Shown: piece by piece, positions 26,480-35,368 of the stretch
Position numbering within the stretch: position 1 is the stretch's first letter
Layout of the letters: each line of letters starts with the position of its first letter
NCBI RefSeq assembly: GCF_900130055.1
Contig: NZ_FQXU01000008.1
Span: 254,667-318,666, forward strand
From: Clostridium intestinale DSM 6191
Lineage (GTDB): Bacteria > Bacillota > Clostridia > Clostridiales > Clostridiaceae
Direction of reading: 5' to 3'
DNA: 64,000 bases
Position numbers and translations under genes: made by a program
The notes under the pieces: generated by a model
What the model saw: only the letters and a program-made list of their open reading frames with translations
Told to the model about the DNA's origin: nothing
Databases searched by the model: none

Positions 26480-27178
26480 ATGAGAATGGCAGTTATATCC
26501 GATATACATGGGAATATTTATGCACTAATGAAAGTTTTAGAAGAAATTGATAGCGAAAATATAGATTTTATAATGTGTTTAGGAGATCTTGTGGGGTATG
26601 GTCCTCATCCTAACGAGGTTATAGCTTTAATGAAAAGAAAAAGGATTCCTTGTCTAAAAGGAAACTATGATGCTTCTGTAGTAGACAATGAATATAGTTA
26701 TATAAGAAACACCTCAATAAATTCATTTTCACTTCCTTGGACTGTAGATGAACTTAGGGCCTCCAATAGGCACTATTTAAATAATCTACCTTTATCTATG
26801 AGTATGGAATTTGAAGGCAAGAAAATAACTTTTGTACATGGAAGTCCAAGAAAAATAAATGAATATCTATTACAAGATGGTGAAAACACCAAAGAGATTA
26901 TGGAAACTTTTGATGGAGACATTCTAGTGTGTGCTCATACTCACATCCCATCCTATAAAGAGTTTGGAGATAAGTTATTTATAAATGGTGGTTCTGTTGG
27001 AAAACCTAAAATAGGCAATCCTAATGCAACTTATGCAATACTTGAACTTGAAAATGGCAGTAAACCTACAGTAAAGTTTAAAGAAGTTTCTTATGAATAT
27101 AAGCGTATTATTAAAGATATGGAAATATTAAAATTCCCTTCTCAGCTTATATATACTTTTGAAACTGGAAATGAATAA
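26480..27178 (+). CDS. Calcineurin-like metallophosphoesterase (YfcE-related)
   Basis: 232 residues. Metallophosphoesterase motifs occur in order: SDIHGNIYAL, GDLVGYG, GNYD, FVHGSPR and CAHTHIP. Together they form the two-metal site. The closest group is the YfcE/DR1281-like phosphodiesterases, with unknown natural substrates. An AGGAGG precedes the ATG. It ends at its own terminator. It is divergent from the M24 peptidase gene. Confidence 0.88.
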   Translation: MRMAVISDIHGNIYALMKVLEEIDSENIDFIMCLGDLVGYGPHPNEVIALMKRKRIPCLKGNYDASVVDNEYSYIRNTSINSFSLPWTVDELRASNRHYLNNLPLSMSMEFEGKKITFVHGSPRKINEYLLQDGENTKEIMETFDGDILVCAHTHIPSYKEFGDKLFINGGSVGKPKIGNPNATYAILELENGSKPTVKFKEVSYEYKRIIKDMEILKFPSQLIYTFETGNE

Positions 27179-27187
27179 ATGGATTAT

Positions 27188-27225
27188 AGAGAATTGATAC
27201 CTTATATCAATTCTCTATTTTTTAT
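27188..27225 (+). terminator. Terminator after the metallophosphoesterase gene
   Basis: A perfect 12-bp stem AGAGAATTGATA/TATCAATTCTCT (27188-27199, 27205-27216) is followed by ATTTTTTAT. It also abuts the stop of the small minus-strand gene at 27226. Confidence 0.88.
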
Positions 27226-27375
27226 CTATATTTTATTCTTCATTTCTTCAAGATCATTTAATCTCATTTCTAATAACTCCATGATTACTTCCCTAGAATC
27301 AGGAGCAACCATTAGCATTGCTTTTATAAGTTCTACTTCCTTTAATAACTCCTGTACAATATCTTGATTCGTCAA
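27226..27375 (-). CDS. Small helical protein of unknown function
   Basis: A 49-residue protein starting at TTG 27375, with AGGAGG 9 bases upstream; that site decides the start over the longer ATG reading from 27438. The sequence is acidic and helical (IVQELLKEVELIKAML; EVIMELLEMRLNDLEEMKNK), suggesting two amphipathic helices. It superficially resembles Spo0E-like phosphatases in size but lacks their SQELD motif. The well-formed ribosome binding site argues for a real gene. Function unknown. Confidence 0.55.
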   Translation of the reverse strand: MTNQDIVQELLKEVELIKAMLMVAPDSREVIMELLEMRLNDLEEMKNKI

Positions 27376-27449
27376 TATCCTCTCCCTCCTTAAAATAACT
27401 GTATGTCCATATACATTATTATGAGATAATGTTTGCAAATATTAAATTT

Positions 27450-27478
27450 TTGAGGTAGAATCATTATGAGTTTATTAT
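27450..27478 (+). promoter_or_regulatory. Probable sigma-A promoter of asnS
   Basis: TTGAGG (27450-27455) is 17 bases from TATTAT (27473-27478), placing the transcript start near 27485 and about 65 bases before the asnS ATG. Confidence 0.5.
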
Positions 27479-27493
27479 AATTTGGAAATTATT

Positions 27494-27528
27494 CTTTCAT
27501 CATTTTTGATGAAGGCTTTTTTTATTTT
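27494..27528 (+). terminator. Terminator-like hairpin in the asnS leader
   Basis: CTTTCATCA (27494-27502), loop TTTT, TGATGAAGG (27507-27515), then CTTTTTTTATTTT. It lies directly before the asnS ribosome binding site and after the apparent promoter. The upstream gene already has its own terminator. It may be an attenuator. No T-box consensus is present. Confidence 0.65.
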
Positions 27529-27549
27529 AAAATATTAAGGAGGTTCCTT

Positions 27550-28947
27550 ATGAATAAAGATGTTTTAGTGAAATCTTTATATAGAGATTCACATGAATTT
27601 ATTAACAAGCAAGTTACAGTAAGTGGATGGGTAAGAACCCTTAGATCTTCTAATGCATTTGGCTTTATTGAACTTAATGATGGTTCTTTTTTTAAAAACT
27701 TACAAGTAGTTTTAGATGCTACTAAACTTGAGAACTTTAAAGAAATAGCAAAACTACCTATAAGTTCATCAATATCCGTTACCGGTACCTTAATAGAAAC
27801 ACCAGAAGCTAAACAACCTTTTGAAATTCAAGCTGAAGTGATAACGATTGAGGGTATGAGTTCTTCTGATTATCCACTACAAAAGAAAAGACACACGTTT
27901 GAGTACCTAAGAACTATAGCTCATTTAAGACCTAGAAGTAATGCTTTTTCGGCTGTATTTAGAGTTCGTTCTGTAGCAGCTTATGCTATACACAAGTTCT
28001 TCCAAGAAAGAAACTTTGTATACACTCACACTCCAATAATAACTGGTTCTGATGCTGAAGGTGCTGGAGAAATGTTTAAAGTTACTACTTTAGATTTACA
28101 TAACATCCCTAAGACAGAAGAAGGTAAAATAGATTACTCTGATGACTTCTTCGGAAAAGAATCTAATCTTACAGTATCAGGTCAATTAAATGGCGAAGCT
28201 TATGCTTTAGCTTTTAGAAATATATATACCTTTGGACCAACTTTCAGAGCAGAAAACTCTAACACTGCAAGACATGCAGCAGAGTTCTGGATGATTGAAC
28301 CAGAAATATCTTTTGCAGACCTTAAAGATGATATGGAACTTGCTGAAGATATGCTTAAGTATGTTATTAGCTACGTAATGAATGAATGTCCAGAAGAAAT
28401 TGAATTCTTTAATCAATTTATAGATAAAGGTTTATTAGAAAGATTAAATCATGTTGTAAATTCTGATTTTGGAAAAGTAACTTACACAGAAGCTGTGGAA
28501 TTACTACAAAAATCTGATAAGAAATTTGAATACCCAGTTAAGTGGGGAATAGATCTTCAAACTGAACATGAAAGATATTTAACTGAAGAAATCTTCAAGA
28601 GACCTGTATTTGTAACAGATTATCCTAAGGAAATAAAAGCCTTCTACATGAGACTTAATGATGATGGAAAAACTGTTGCAGCTATGGACTGTTTAGTTCC
28701 TGGAATCGGAGAAATAATAGGTGGTTCTCAAAGAGAAGAAAGATTAGAAGCTCTTAAGAAAAGAATGTCTGAACTTAATTTACACGAGGAAGATTACTGG
28801 TGGTATTTAGAACTTAGAAAATACGGAGAAACTCCTCATGCTGGATTTGGTTTAGGTTTCGAAAGACTTATAATGTATATAACAGGAATGTCTAACATAA
28901 GAGACGTAATACCATTCCCAAGAACTACAGGGCAAGCTGACTTTTAA
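27550..28947 (+). CDS. asnS: Asparaginyl-tRNA synthetase
   Basis: 465 residues, normal length. The N-terminal OB fold (about 1-110, [20 protein letters not shown]) binds the anticodon. The class II catalytic domain has motif 2 ([20 protein letters not shown]) and motif 3 ([15 protein letters not shown]), ending [12 protein letters not shown]. The [10 protein letters not shown] segment is characteristic of AsnRS. It charges tRNA-Asn. An AAGGAGG lies 7 bases before the ATG. The terminator-like hairpin in its leader suggests attenuation. Confidence 0.97.
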   Translation: MNKDVLVKSLYRDSHEFINKQVTVSGWVRTLRSSNAFGFIELNDGSFFKNLQVVLDATKLENFKEIAKLPISSSISVTGTLIETPEAKQPFEIQAEVITIEGMSSSDYPLQKKRHTFEYLRTIAHLRPRSNAFSAVFRVRSVAAYAIHKFFQERNFVYTHTPIITGSDAEGAGEMFKVTTLDLHNIPKTEEGKIDYSDDFFGKESNLTVSGQLNGEAYALAFRNIYTFGPTFRAENSNTARHAAEFWMIEPEISFADLKDDMELAEDMLKYVISYVMNECPEEIEFFNQFIDKGLLERLNHVVNSDFGKVTYTEAVELLQKSDKKFEYPVKWGIDLQTEHERYLTEEIFKRPVFVTDYPKEIKAFYMRLNDDGKTVAAMDCLVPGIGEIIGGSQREERLEALKKRMSELNLHEEDYWWYLELRKYGETPHAGFGLGFERLIMYITGMSNIRDVIPFPRTTGQADF

Positions 28948-29040
28948 TAGTATAATGCCTTAGAAGCGGCTTATTTTAAGGATATATGTAATTAATCTAT
29001 CTTTAAATTTTAGTAAAATAACACAACCTGAAAATAAAAA

Positions 29041-29078
29041 GAGAAATAGCTTTATATTTTAGCTATTTCTCTTTTTTT
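29041..29078 (+). terminator. Terminator after asnS
   Basis: GAGAAATAGCT (29041-29051) and AGCTATTTCTC (29061-29071) form an 11-bp stem, followed by seven T. It lies about 95 bases past the asnS stop. Confidence 0.88.
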
Positions 29079-29095
29079 ACTTCATTTATTACAAC

Positions 29096-29161
29096 TTCTA
29101 CAGAATAGTAGCTAAAAGGATTTGATGAAGCTGTGAAACGCTTCTACAGAATAGTAGTGTA
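29096..29161 (+). repeat. Interspersed repeat, copy B
   Basis: This begins TTCTACAGAATAGTAG and ends TTCTACAGAATAGTAGTGTA. It is about 85% identical to copy A (25141-25207) on the opposite strand. Between the end motifs lies the conserved AAGCTGTGAAACGCTTCTA-type core. It is non-coding and immediately followed by the 16-bp tandem array. Confidence 0.8.
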
Positions 29162-29170
29162 TGGTTTTTC

Positions 29171-29282
29171 TACTTTATGGCTATTCCACTTTATGGTTAG
29201 TCTACTATACGGTTAGTCGTCTTTACGGCTATTCCACTTTATGGTTGTTCCACTATACAGTTAGTAGACTTTACAGCCTAAA
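29171..29282. repeat. Degenerate 16-bp tandem repeat, 7 units
   Basis: Seven consecutive 16-base units follow the pattern YACTWTAYGGYTAKTC (for example CACTTTATGGTTAGTC, TACTATACGGTTAGTC, GTCTTTACGGCTATTC). The length is constant but the sequence varies. Units start at 29171, 29187, 29203, 29219, 29235, 29251 and 29267. An eighth, weaker unit may precede. It lies in the 440-base gap between asnS and the HAD gene. There are no spacers, so it is not CRISPR. Confidence 0.88.
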
Positions 29283-29344
29283 GTATAGCAGGATTCTAAT
29301 GAAGTTCTATAGGACAACTCTCCAATAAATTTATGGATAAAAAA

Positions 29345-29375
29345 TAGCACTGATGCCATTTAATAACTCAGTGCT
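29345..29375 (-). terminator. Terminator after HAD phosphatase gene
   Basis: AGCACTGA (minus 29368-29375) pairs with TCAGTGCT (29345-29352) and is followed by ATTTTTTATCC on the minus strand. It lies 14 bases past the stop. Confidence 0.8.
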
Positions 29376-29388
29376 TATATACTATTTG

Positions 29389-30180
29389 CTATATTAACTC
29401 AAAAGCCTTCATAGCATTATAAATTCCATCATCAAATATATTTGAAGTTATGTAGTCAGCTACTTCCTTAAGTTCTTCTACTGCATTTCCCATTGCTATT
29501 CCTGTGTTTACCTTCTTTATCATCTCTACGTCATTATGTCCATCTCCAAAGGCATAGGTGTTTTCCATAGGTATTTCTAAATGTTTGGTTATATACTCTA
29601 TAGCTTCAGCTTTTCCCCAGTCCTTAAGAGATACGTCTGCTGACATATCAGCTCCATGAGCATTGAAGATTAGCATGTCCTTAAAATATTCACGGCATTT
29701 TTCTAATACTGAATCATCCTTATAAAATATATCTAAAGAACTTGCTTCTACATCTTCTACCTTCCACTCTTCTAAAATGTATGCTTCTCCTGGGAATTGT
29801 GAATTATATCTATCAATTCTTCTTCTATCCATCTTATAGGAATAGCCTTTATGTCCTCCAGCAAAATTACAAGAAACCCCTAGTTCATCAAAGGATTTCA
29901 TAAGAGATGTTAACATATCTTGAGATAAATTTCTCCCATAGACCTTCTCTCCCTTAAAAAATATCTCTGTTCCATTTCCAGATATATAACCATCAAACAT
30001 ATCTGTTCCAAACTTATCATTTATAAATCTTATCTGTCTTCCACTGCATATAAAAGCTAAATTTCCTTTTTCTCTGAATTTTTTTATAGCTAGTTTTGTA
30101 CTTTCTGGCATTATTAAAACATTTTCTTTATGTTCAACTAATGTTCCATCTATATCAAAAAATGCTATTTTATTTCTCAT
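29389..30180 (-). CDS. Cof-type HAD-family phosphatase
   Basis: 263 residues. HAD motif I is FFDIDGTLVEH (nucleophile Asp near residue 9). Motif II is CSGRQ, and motif IV is AFGDGHNDVEMIKKV. The C2-type cap lies between. Cof-like enzymes dephosphorylate sugar phosphates, nucleotides or PLP; the substrate is not predictable here. The start is ATG 30180 with GAGGAGGAG 5 bases upstream. The open frame continues 96 bases further upstream but lacks a binding site there. Confidence 0.9.
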   Translation of the reverse strand: MRNKIAFFDIDGTLVEHKENVLIMPESTKLAIKKFREKGNLAFICSGRQIRFINDKFGTDMFDGYISGNGTEIFFKGEKVYGRNLSQDMLTSLMKSFDELGVSCNFAGGHKGYSYKMDRRRIDRYNSQFPGEAYILEEWKVEDVEASSLDIFYKDDSVLEKCREYFKDMLIFNAHGADMSADVSLKDWGKAEAIEYITKHLEIPMENTYAFGDGHNDVEMIKKVNTGIAMGNAVEELKEVADYITSNIFDDGIYNAMKAFELI

Positions 30181-30332
30181 AAGTTCTCCTCCTCTTATAT
30201 AATTAAAATCTTCTCTACCTATAAAGTATATCATAGTTAAATACAGCCTTAAATTCCTTAATAAATACTTTGACATAAAGCAATAATTTCTTTAAAGTAT
30301 AAGTAATAATAATTCTTAATTGGGAGGTATTA

Positions 30333-30881
30333 ATGAAAAATCAAGCGCAAAAGCTTACATTAATCGCTATAACTATAGCTCTACTCATAGTTGGGGGGGG
30401 AGTTATCTACTCAGTTAGCTACCTTTTAGGTGGTTCACAAATAGTCAAGATACTTCTAATGTCGCTTTATTTTAGTATTCTTTTATATTTACTTATTCTT
30501 AGATGTAGTGATATTGGAACTTTAACTACTTTATCTATAGTATTAGGCCTTATTCTATCTGTATTTAGTCCATTAATGACTTTAGCAATAATTCTTTCTG
30601 GAGTTTTTACTGATTTGACTAGTTATTTAATGTTTAAGGGATATGGAAAAGATAAGCAAAAAATTATAAGTATCGGTTTTTACCCTTTATACTCTGTAGT
30701 ATTTTCCTTATTAGTTACCTCTGCTTTAACAATTAGATTTCATAACACTATGATTACTTTTATAGTTTATATTCTAGGTGGACTAGCTGCATTTATACTG
30801 GGCATTATTGGCGGCTACTTAGGTTATTATTTAAATAATAAATATATACATCTTGAAAAACAATTTAACATACAAAAATAA
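30333..30881 (+). CDS. Small polytopic membrane protein, possibly an ECF transporter S component
   Basis: 182 residues with five to six hydrophobic segments covering nearly the whole length and a short basic C-terminus. Length and topology, and glycine-rich last helices (ILGIIGGYLGYYLNNKY), are like ECF transporter substrate-binding subunits, but no specific family is recognised. No ECF ATPase or transmembrane-coupling gene is nearby; S components often share these. A run of eight G (30393-30400) encodes the Gly-Gly-Gly of residues 21-23, remarkable in this AT-rich DNA. It has GGGAGG before the ATG. Confidence 0.6.
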   Translation: MKNQAQKLTLIAITIALLIVGGGVIYSVSYLLGGSQIVKILLMSLYFSILLYLLILRCSDIGTLTTLSIVLGLILSVFSPLMTLAIILSGVFTDLTSYLMFKGYGKDKQKIISIGFYPLYSVVFSLLVTSALTIRFHNTMITFIVYILGGLAAFILGIIGGYLGYYLNNKYIHLEKQFNIQK

Positions 30882-30905
30882 AAAGAGGCCAAGCCTCTTT
30901 TTTTA
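30881..30905. terminator. Bidirectional terminator between membrane-protein gene and corA-like gene
   Basis: AAAAGAGGC (30881-30889) and GCCTCTTTT (30893-30901) enclose a 3-base loop, with T-runs on both strands, between convergent genes. Confidence 0.88.
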
Positions 30906-31850
30906 TTAAAACATATCTTTTTTCTTTAAGTATAAAGTTGAACCTACGCATAGAAGAACAATAAACAACACCACAGATAAAAGACCATATGGACTTTCTA
31001 GAAGAGGATTCCCCCCTACGTTCATTCCGAATATTCCTGATATCATATTAGGTATTGACATTACTATTGTTACAGATGCTAACACCTTCATAACTATGTT
31101 AAGATTGTTTGCAATTACTGATGCAAATGCATCCATGGTTCCTGCTAATATATCACTATATATACCTGACATCTCTATTGCCTGTTTATTTTCTATAATA
31201 ACATCCTCTAAAACATCATTATCCTCAGGATACTTCTGCATGATCTGCATCTTAAGCATTTTTTCTAGAGTTATTTCATTAGACTTTAATGAAGTTGAGA
31301 AGTAAACCAATGACTTCTCTAAAGATAATAACTGAATAAGTTCTTTATTTTTCATGGATTTATGGAGTTTCTTTTCTACCATTACACTCTTTTTATCTAT
31401 TTGTCTTAGGTAAAGTAAATAATATGTTGATATTCTATTTAATATTTGAAGTATAAATCTAGATCTTTTAAAGGTATAAAAACTTCTAATATCACCTTTA
31501 GCAAAATCAGTTAATATTTTTGAATTCTTTAAACAAACTGTTATGATTTCTTTTTCTGTATGAATTATTCCTAATGGATAAGTATCATAGGTTAGAGAAT
31601 TATCTTCCATCTCTGTAAAAGGTATATCCACTATAACTAAAATATTATTATCTATTATATCAATTCTTGAAGTCTCCTCATCATCTAGAGGCGCCTTAAA
31701 AAATTCAAGAGGTACCCCAGTTTTCTTAGCCAATAGTATTATTTCTTGCTCCGTGGGAGCTACCACATTAATCCAGCATCCTGGTTCTATATTTTCTAAG
31801 GCTCTTAGGGTTGTATTAGTTTCATTAGTAGTTCTATATATGTTTATCAT
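30906..31850 (-). CDS. CorA-like divalent cation transporter
   Basis: 314 residues. A large soluble N-terminal domain (about 1-245) with a long helix is followed by two C-terminal transmembrane segments. The pore signature GMN (IFGMNVGGNP) lies between them. This is the CorA Mg2+/Co2+ channel architecture (pentamer). The ATG at 31850 is chosen, with GGAGG 8 bases upstream; the frame also extends to 31883 without such a site. Magnesium is the likely substrate by family. Confidence 0.9.
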   Translation of the reverse strand: MINIYRTTNETNTTLRALENIEPGCWINVVAPTEQEIILLAKKTGVPLEFFKAPLDDEETSRIDIIDNNILVIVDIPFTEMEDNSLTYDTYPLGIIHTEKEIITVCLKNSKILTDFAKGDIRSFYTFKRSRFILQILNRISTYYLLYLRQIDKKSVMVEKKLHKSMKNKELIQLLSLEKSLVYFSTSLKSNEITLEKMLKMQIMQKYPEDNDVLEDVIIENKQAIEMSGIYSDILAGTMDAFASVIANNLNIVMKVLASVTIVMSIPNMISGIFGMNVGGNPLLESPYGLLSVVLFIVLLCVGSTLYLKKKDMF

Positions 31851-31906
31851 AATAACTACCTCCTCTCTTTTTTCCACATTCATTATAACAGTTAATAACT
31901 AAAAAG

Positions 31907-31937
31907 AACATGGTAACTACAAAAAAGCTACCATGTT
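31907..31937 (-). terminator. Terminator after pepA
   Basis: AACATGGTA (minus, 31929-31937) pairs with TACCATGTT (31907-31915), followed by CTTTTTAG on the minus strand. It lies 9 bases after the pepA stop. Confidence 0.75.
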
Positions 31938-31946
31938 TATAAAAAA

Positions 31947-33431
31947 TTATTTTTTCTCTGTACTTCTTCTTTTGATTAATTCATATATTGTTCTTACTGG
32001 CTCTCCTGTACCACCTTTTGGAGAATATTCTCTAGGTGAATCACACCATGCTGTTCCAGCTATATCCATGTGTAACCATGGTTTATCTTCTACAAATTCG
32101 CCTATAAATAATCCTGCTGTTATAGTACCAGCCATTCTTCCACCAGTGTTCTTTAAATCAGCTATATCTGACTTTATAAGCTTCTTATATTCTGGGAAGC
32201 TTGGTAAGTTCCATACTCTTTCCCCAGTGTATTTAGATGCCTCTTCTAACTCTTTATAAAACTCTTGATTGTTAGTGATTACAGCTGTAGTTGTTCCACC
32301 TAATGCTACTAAAGCAGCTCCAGTTAAAGTTGCTAAATCTATAACTTCTTTAGCTTTTTCTTCTCTTATAATATAAGTTACTGCATCAGCTAAAGTTAAT
32401 CTTCCTTCTGCATCTGTGTTTAATACCTCAATTTTCTTTCCAGCCATAGAACCTATTATTTCTCCTGGTTTATATGCATCTCCAGATATTAAGTTTTCGC
32501 AGGCTGCAACCACTCCAACTACATTTATTTTAAGCTTACTTTTTGAGATAGCAGCTAAAGCTCCTATAACAGCGGCTGAACCACCCATATCTGATTTCAT
32601 AGTTACCATACCATCATTAGGTTTAATAGAGTATCCGCCTGAATCATAAGTTAGTCCCTTACCTACAAGTCCGAATATATTATCCTTATCTTCTTTGTTT
32701 CCAAAGTATCTCATAACTATTAATCTTGGTTTATTTGCTGATGCTTTAGCAACTTGTAAAAAGGCTTCCATACCTAAAGCTTTTATTTCTTTTTCTTCTT
32801 TAACTTCAACCTCAAATCCATACTTTTCTCCAACCTCTTTAGCAGCCTTTGCTAAAGTTTCAGGATATATAACATTTGATGGTTCATTAACTAAATCTCT
32901 AGCGATAATAGTAGCTTCAACTAAAAGCGCCCCTTCTTCTAAAGCTTCTTTAATCTGACTTGAATTTTCTTCATTTATTAAAGAGCCTCCTATAGAAAAT
33001 GTTAAACATTCAGTTTTGCTGTCACTTTTATATTTATCAAAAGAGTAACAACCTAATCCTAAACCTTCTACTACTGCTCTAGTAGTATCATATGGACTGA
33101 TTTCCTCATTTAGTGGCAATCTTACAAATATCTTTTTGCATTTTAATTCCTTTGCCTTTTTAACTCCACTAGCTAAAGCTACTCTTACAACTTCTTCATT
33201 TAGCTCTTTTTCTTTTCCTAGCCCCACAATAACAGCATCTTGAAGACTGCTATTAGTTTTTCTAATAAAACTAAAAATCTCGCCTTTAGCACCTTTAAAT
33301 TGACCTTTAGATTTCATACTTTGTATATAATTATTAGTTTCTTCATGATGTACCTCTGCCTTTTCTTCAAAAAGCGGTATTATAACTAAATCTGCTTCTT
33401 GGCAGGTAAATCCTTTTAATGTTATGTTCAT
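31947..33431 (-). CDS. pepA: Leucyl aminopeptidase (M17)
   Basis: 494 residues. The N-terminal macro-like domain is followed by the M17 catalytic domain with all expected motifs: [27 protein letters not shown] and the signature [13 protein letters not shown] (metal-binding Asp and Glu). It is a cytoplasmic hexameric two-metal aminopeptidase that finishes peptide breakdown. It lies just downstream of the oligopeptide-type ABC operon on the same strand, separated by a hairpin. A functional link with peptide import is plausible but not proven. Confidence 0.95.
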   Translation of the reverse strand: MNITLKGFTCQEADLVIIPLFEEKAEVHHEETNNYIQSMKSKGQFKGAKGEIFSFIRKTNSSLQDAVIVGLGKEKELNEEVVRVALASGVKKAKELKCKKIFVRLPLNEEISPYDTTRAVVEGLGLGCYSFDKYKSDSKTECLTFSIGGSLINEENSSQIKEALEEGALLVEATIIARDLVNEPSNVIYPETLAKAAKEVGEKYGFEVEVKEEKEIKALGMEAFLQVAKASANKPRLIVMRYFGNKEDKDNIFGLVGKGLTYDSGGYSIKPNDGMVTMKSDMGGSAAVIGALAAISKSKLKINVVGVVAACENLISGDAYKPGEIIGSMAGKKIEVLNTDAEGRLTLADAVTYIIREEKAKEVIDLATLTGAALVALGGTTTAVITNNQEFYKELEEASKYTGERVWNLPSFPEYKKLIKSDIADLKNTGGRMAGTITAGLFIGEFVEDKPWLHMDIAGTAWCDSPREYSPKGGTGEPVRTIYELIKRRSTEKK

Positions 33432-33531
33432 TTTATCACCTCGTTATTTTTAATACTTCTATAATTTTCCCCAATTAATACTTACAATATAGCACATTTC
33501 TTAATTAAATACTAATTGCTATCCAAATTAA

Positions 33532-33565
33532 AATAAACAGTTATAAATTTGTATAACTGTTTATT
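33532..33565 (-). terminator. Terminator-like inverted repeat after oppF-like gene
   Basis: AATAAACAGTTATA (33532-33545) and its complement (33552-33565) form a 14-bp stem 34 bases past the ABC ATPase stop. The T-tract after it is short (TTTAATTT). Between stop and stem, AGTTATAAA-like units are repeated. Confidence 0.65.
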
Positions 33566-33598
33566 TATAAAGTTATATAATTATAAAAAGTTATAAAG

Positions 33599-34384
33599 TT
33601 ATAAAAGTTGAGAGCTTACTAAAGATTTTGTATATTCTTCCTTAGGAGAATTTAAAATCTTTGATGTTTCCTCAATTTCCATTAAGCTTCCCTTATACAT
33701 AACTCCAATTCTATCACATATATGTTTAACAACTTTAAGATCATGAGATATAAAAAGATATGTCAGACTCAATTCTTTTCTTAAATTCATTAATAGATTT
33801 AATATTTGTCCTTGAATAGAAACATCTAGGGCAGAAACAGGTTCATCACAAACGATGAAGCTTGGCCTTGTTGAGATTGCTCTAGCAATACCTATTCTTT
33901 GTCTTTGACCTCCACTTAACTCATGGGGAAGTTTTTTCTTAGTACTTTCAGCCATTTCTACTAAATTTAAAAGTCTTTTAACTTCCTGATCCAATTTGCT
34001 GTTATCAACAACTTTATGAAGTTTCAGTGGTTCTTTTAGCAATTCTTCTATTGTCCTCTTTGGATCTAAAGCCCCTTGATTATGTTGAAAAATTATTTGA
34101 AGTTCTTTTCTTAAATTTCTCATCTCATATTCTTTTAAGTCTATTAGATTTTTTTCTTTATAAAATATACTTCCTTCATCAGCTCTTACAAGATTTAGAA
34201 TTAAAGAAGCTGTAGTAGTTTTTCCACATCCACTTTCTCCTATTAACCCTAAAGCCTCACCTTTTTTAATATTAAAGCTTATATTATCAACAGCTTTAAT
34301 TACAGTGCTTTTAGAGAAAATATTTTTCTTTACCACATAATGCTTAGAAAGATTTTTAACTTCTATAAGTACATCTTTATTCAA
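33599..34384 (-). CDS. oppF: Oligopeptide-type ABC transporter ATP-binding protein (OppF-like)
   Basis: About 261 residues. Walker A is GESGCGKTT, the signature is LSGGQRQRIGIA, Walker B is IVCDEPVSALD, and the H-loop is ISHDLKVV. Q-loop sequence FQHNQGALDPKRTI is typical of OppF/DppF. It energises the transporter from the cytoplasm. The start is uncertain. TTG 34384 gives MNKDVLIEVKNLSKHY after GGTGA. A GTG (34393) and TTG (34396) upstream overlap the preceding gene. It is the last gene of a four-gene operon with two unusual fused permeases and no binding protein. Confidence 0.9.
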   Translation of the reverse strand: MNKDVLIEVKNLSKHYVVKKNIFSKSTVIKAVDNISFNIKKGEALGLIGESGCGKTTTASLILNLVRADEGSIFYKEKNLIDLKEYEMRNLRKELQIIFQHNQGALDPKRTIEELLKEPLKLHKVVDNSKLDQEVKRLLNLVEMAESTKKKLPHELSGGQRQRIGIARAISTRPSFIVCDEPVSALDVSIQGQILNLLMNLRKELSLTYLFISHDLKVVKHICDRIGVMYKGSLMEIEETSKILNSPKEEYTKSLVSSQLL

Positions 34385-35354
34385 AATCTTCACCAACCTT
34401 CTCTAAAACACATCTGAATTTTCTATTCCCTACTATTTTAAAATCTGGTATCTTTTCTAAGCACTTATCATTTCTATACTTGCATCTATCATAAAAAGGA
34501 CATTGATTCTTAAATTCCTCTGGCGATGGAGCTTTACCATCAAGAGAGTATAAGTCTTTATCATTTTTATTTAGTGACTCAACACACTTAATTAATTCCT
34601 TAGTATAAGGATGTTTAGGAGATTTTAAAACCTCTTCTGTTTCTCCTTCTTCCATAACTAATCCCCCATACATTATAACTACTTTATTACATGTATATTT
34701 AACTACATCAAAATCATGGGTTATTATTATAATAGAGGTATTATTCTTTTTGTGTATATCCTTAAATAAGTCTAATACCTTTTTTTGAAGAGAAGCATCA
34801 ATAGCTGCCGTAGGTTCATCTGCAATAATTATTTCTGGAGAACATAAGGTACTCATGGCTATAACAACTCTTTGACAAAGACCTCCGCTTAACTGCCATG
34901 GATACATATTATAGATAACTTCTCCATTATCAATTCCAACTTTTTTTAACCCCTGGATAATTTTCTCCTTACTAAAACTTTCTCCATGAACTTTTAGCAC
35001 CTCTTTTAACTGCTTTCCTATACTCTTATAAGGATTTAATGCGCCAGTTGGGTCTTGAAAAACATAAGATATCTTTTTTCCTCTTATATCTCTCATCTCT
35101 TTATCATTTAACCCAATAAGTTCTTTATTATTAAACACTATGCTTCCTGAATCTATTCTATAGGTATCATCCTCTATTAACCTTAATATAGTAGAAGCAG
35201 TTACTGTCTTTCCACTACCTGATTCTCCTAATATTCCAAGTATTTCTCCTTCATTAAGTTCTATATCTACACCTCTTATTACTTGAAGAAATCCTCCATT
35301 ATTTCTAAAGGATACCTTTAAATCTTTTATATTAAGTGCTGAATTATTCTCCAT
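34377..35354 (-). CDS. oppD: Oligopeptide-type ABC transporter ATP-binding protein (OppD-like)
   Basis: 325 residues. Walker A is GESGSGKTV, the signature is LSGGLCQRVVIA (Gln of the usual SGGQ replaced by Leu-Cys order), Walker B is IIADEPTAAID and the H-loop is ITHDFDVV. The C-terminal oligopeptide-ATPase extension has the cysteine pattern CPFYDRCKYRNDKC, which in relatives binds an iron-sulfur cluster. It pairs with the OppF-like ATPase, whose frame overlaps its end. The ATG has GGGGGTG 6 bases upstream and follows the second permease fusion by about 14 bases. Confidence 0.92.
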   Translation of the reverse strand: MENNSALNIKDLKVSFRNNGGFLQVIRGVDIELNEGEILGILGESGSGKTVTASTILRLIEDDTYRIDSGSIVFNNKELIGLNDKEMRDIRGKKISYVFQDPTGALNPYKSIGKQLKEVLKVHGESFSKEKIIQGLKKVGIDNGEVIYNMYPWQLSGGLCQRVVIAMSTLCSPEIIIADEPTAAIDASLQKKVLDLFKDIHKKNNTSIIIITHDFDVVKYTCNKVVIMYGGLVMEEGETEEVLKSPKHPYTKELIKCVESLNKNDKDLYSLDGKAPSPEEFKNQCPFYDRCKYRNDKCLEKIPDFKIVGNRKFRCVLEKVGEDFE

Positions 35355-35368
35355 ATTCTCACCCCCAA

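Noticed and set aside
27226-27438. Spo0E-like phosphatase
   Set aside because: The SQELD signature is missing and the true start gives only 49 residues.
27376-27549. T-box leader upstream of asnS
   Set aside because: The leader is too short and the T-box consensus (AGGGTGGNACCGCG) is absent.
29171-29282. CRISPR array
   Set aside because: Units are 16 bases, contiguous and without spacers, and there are no cas genes.
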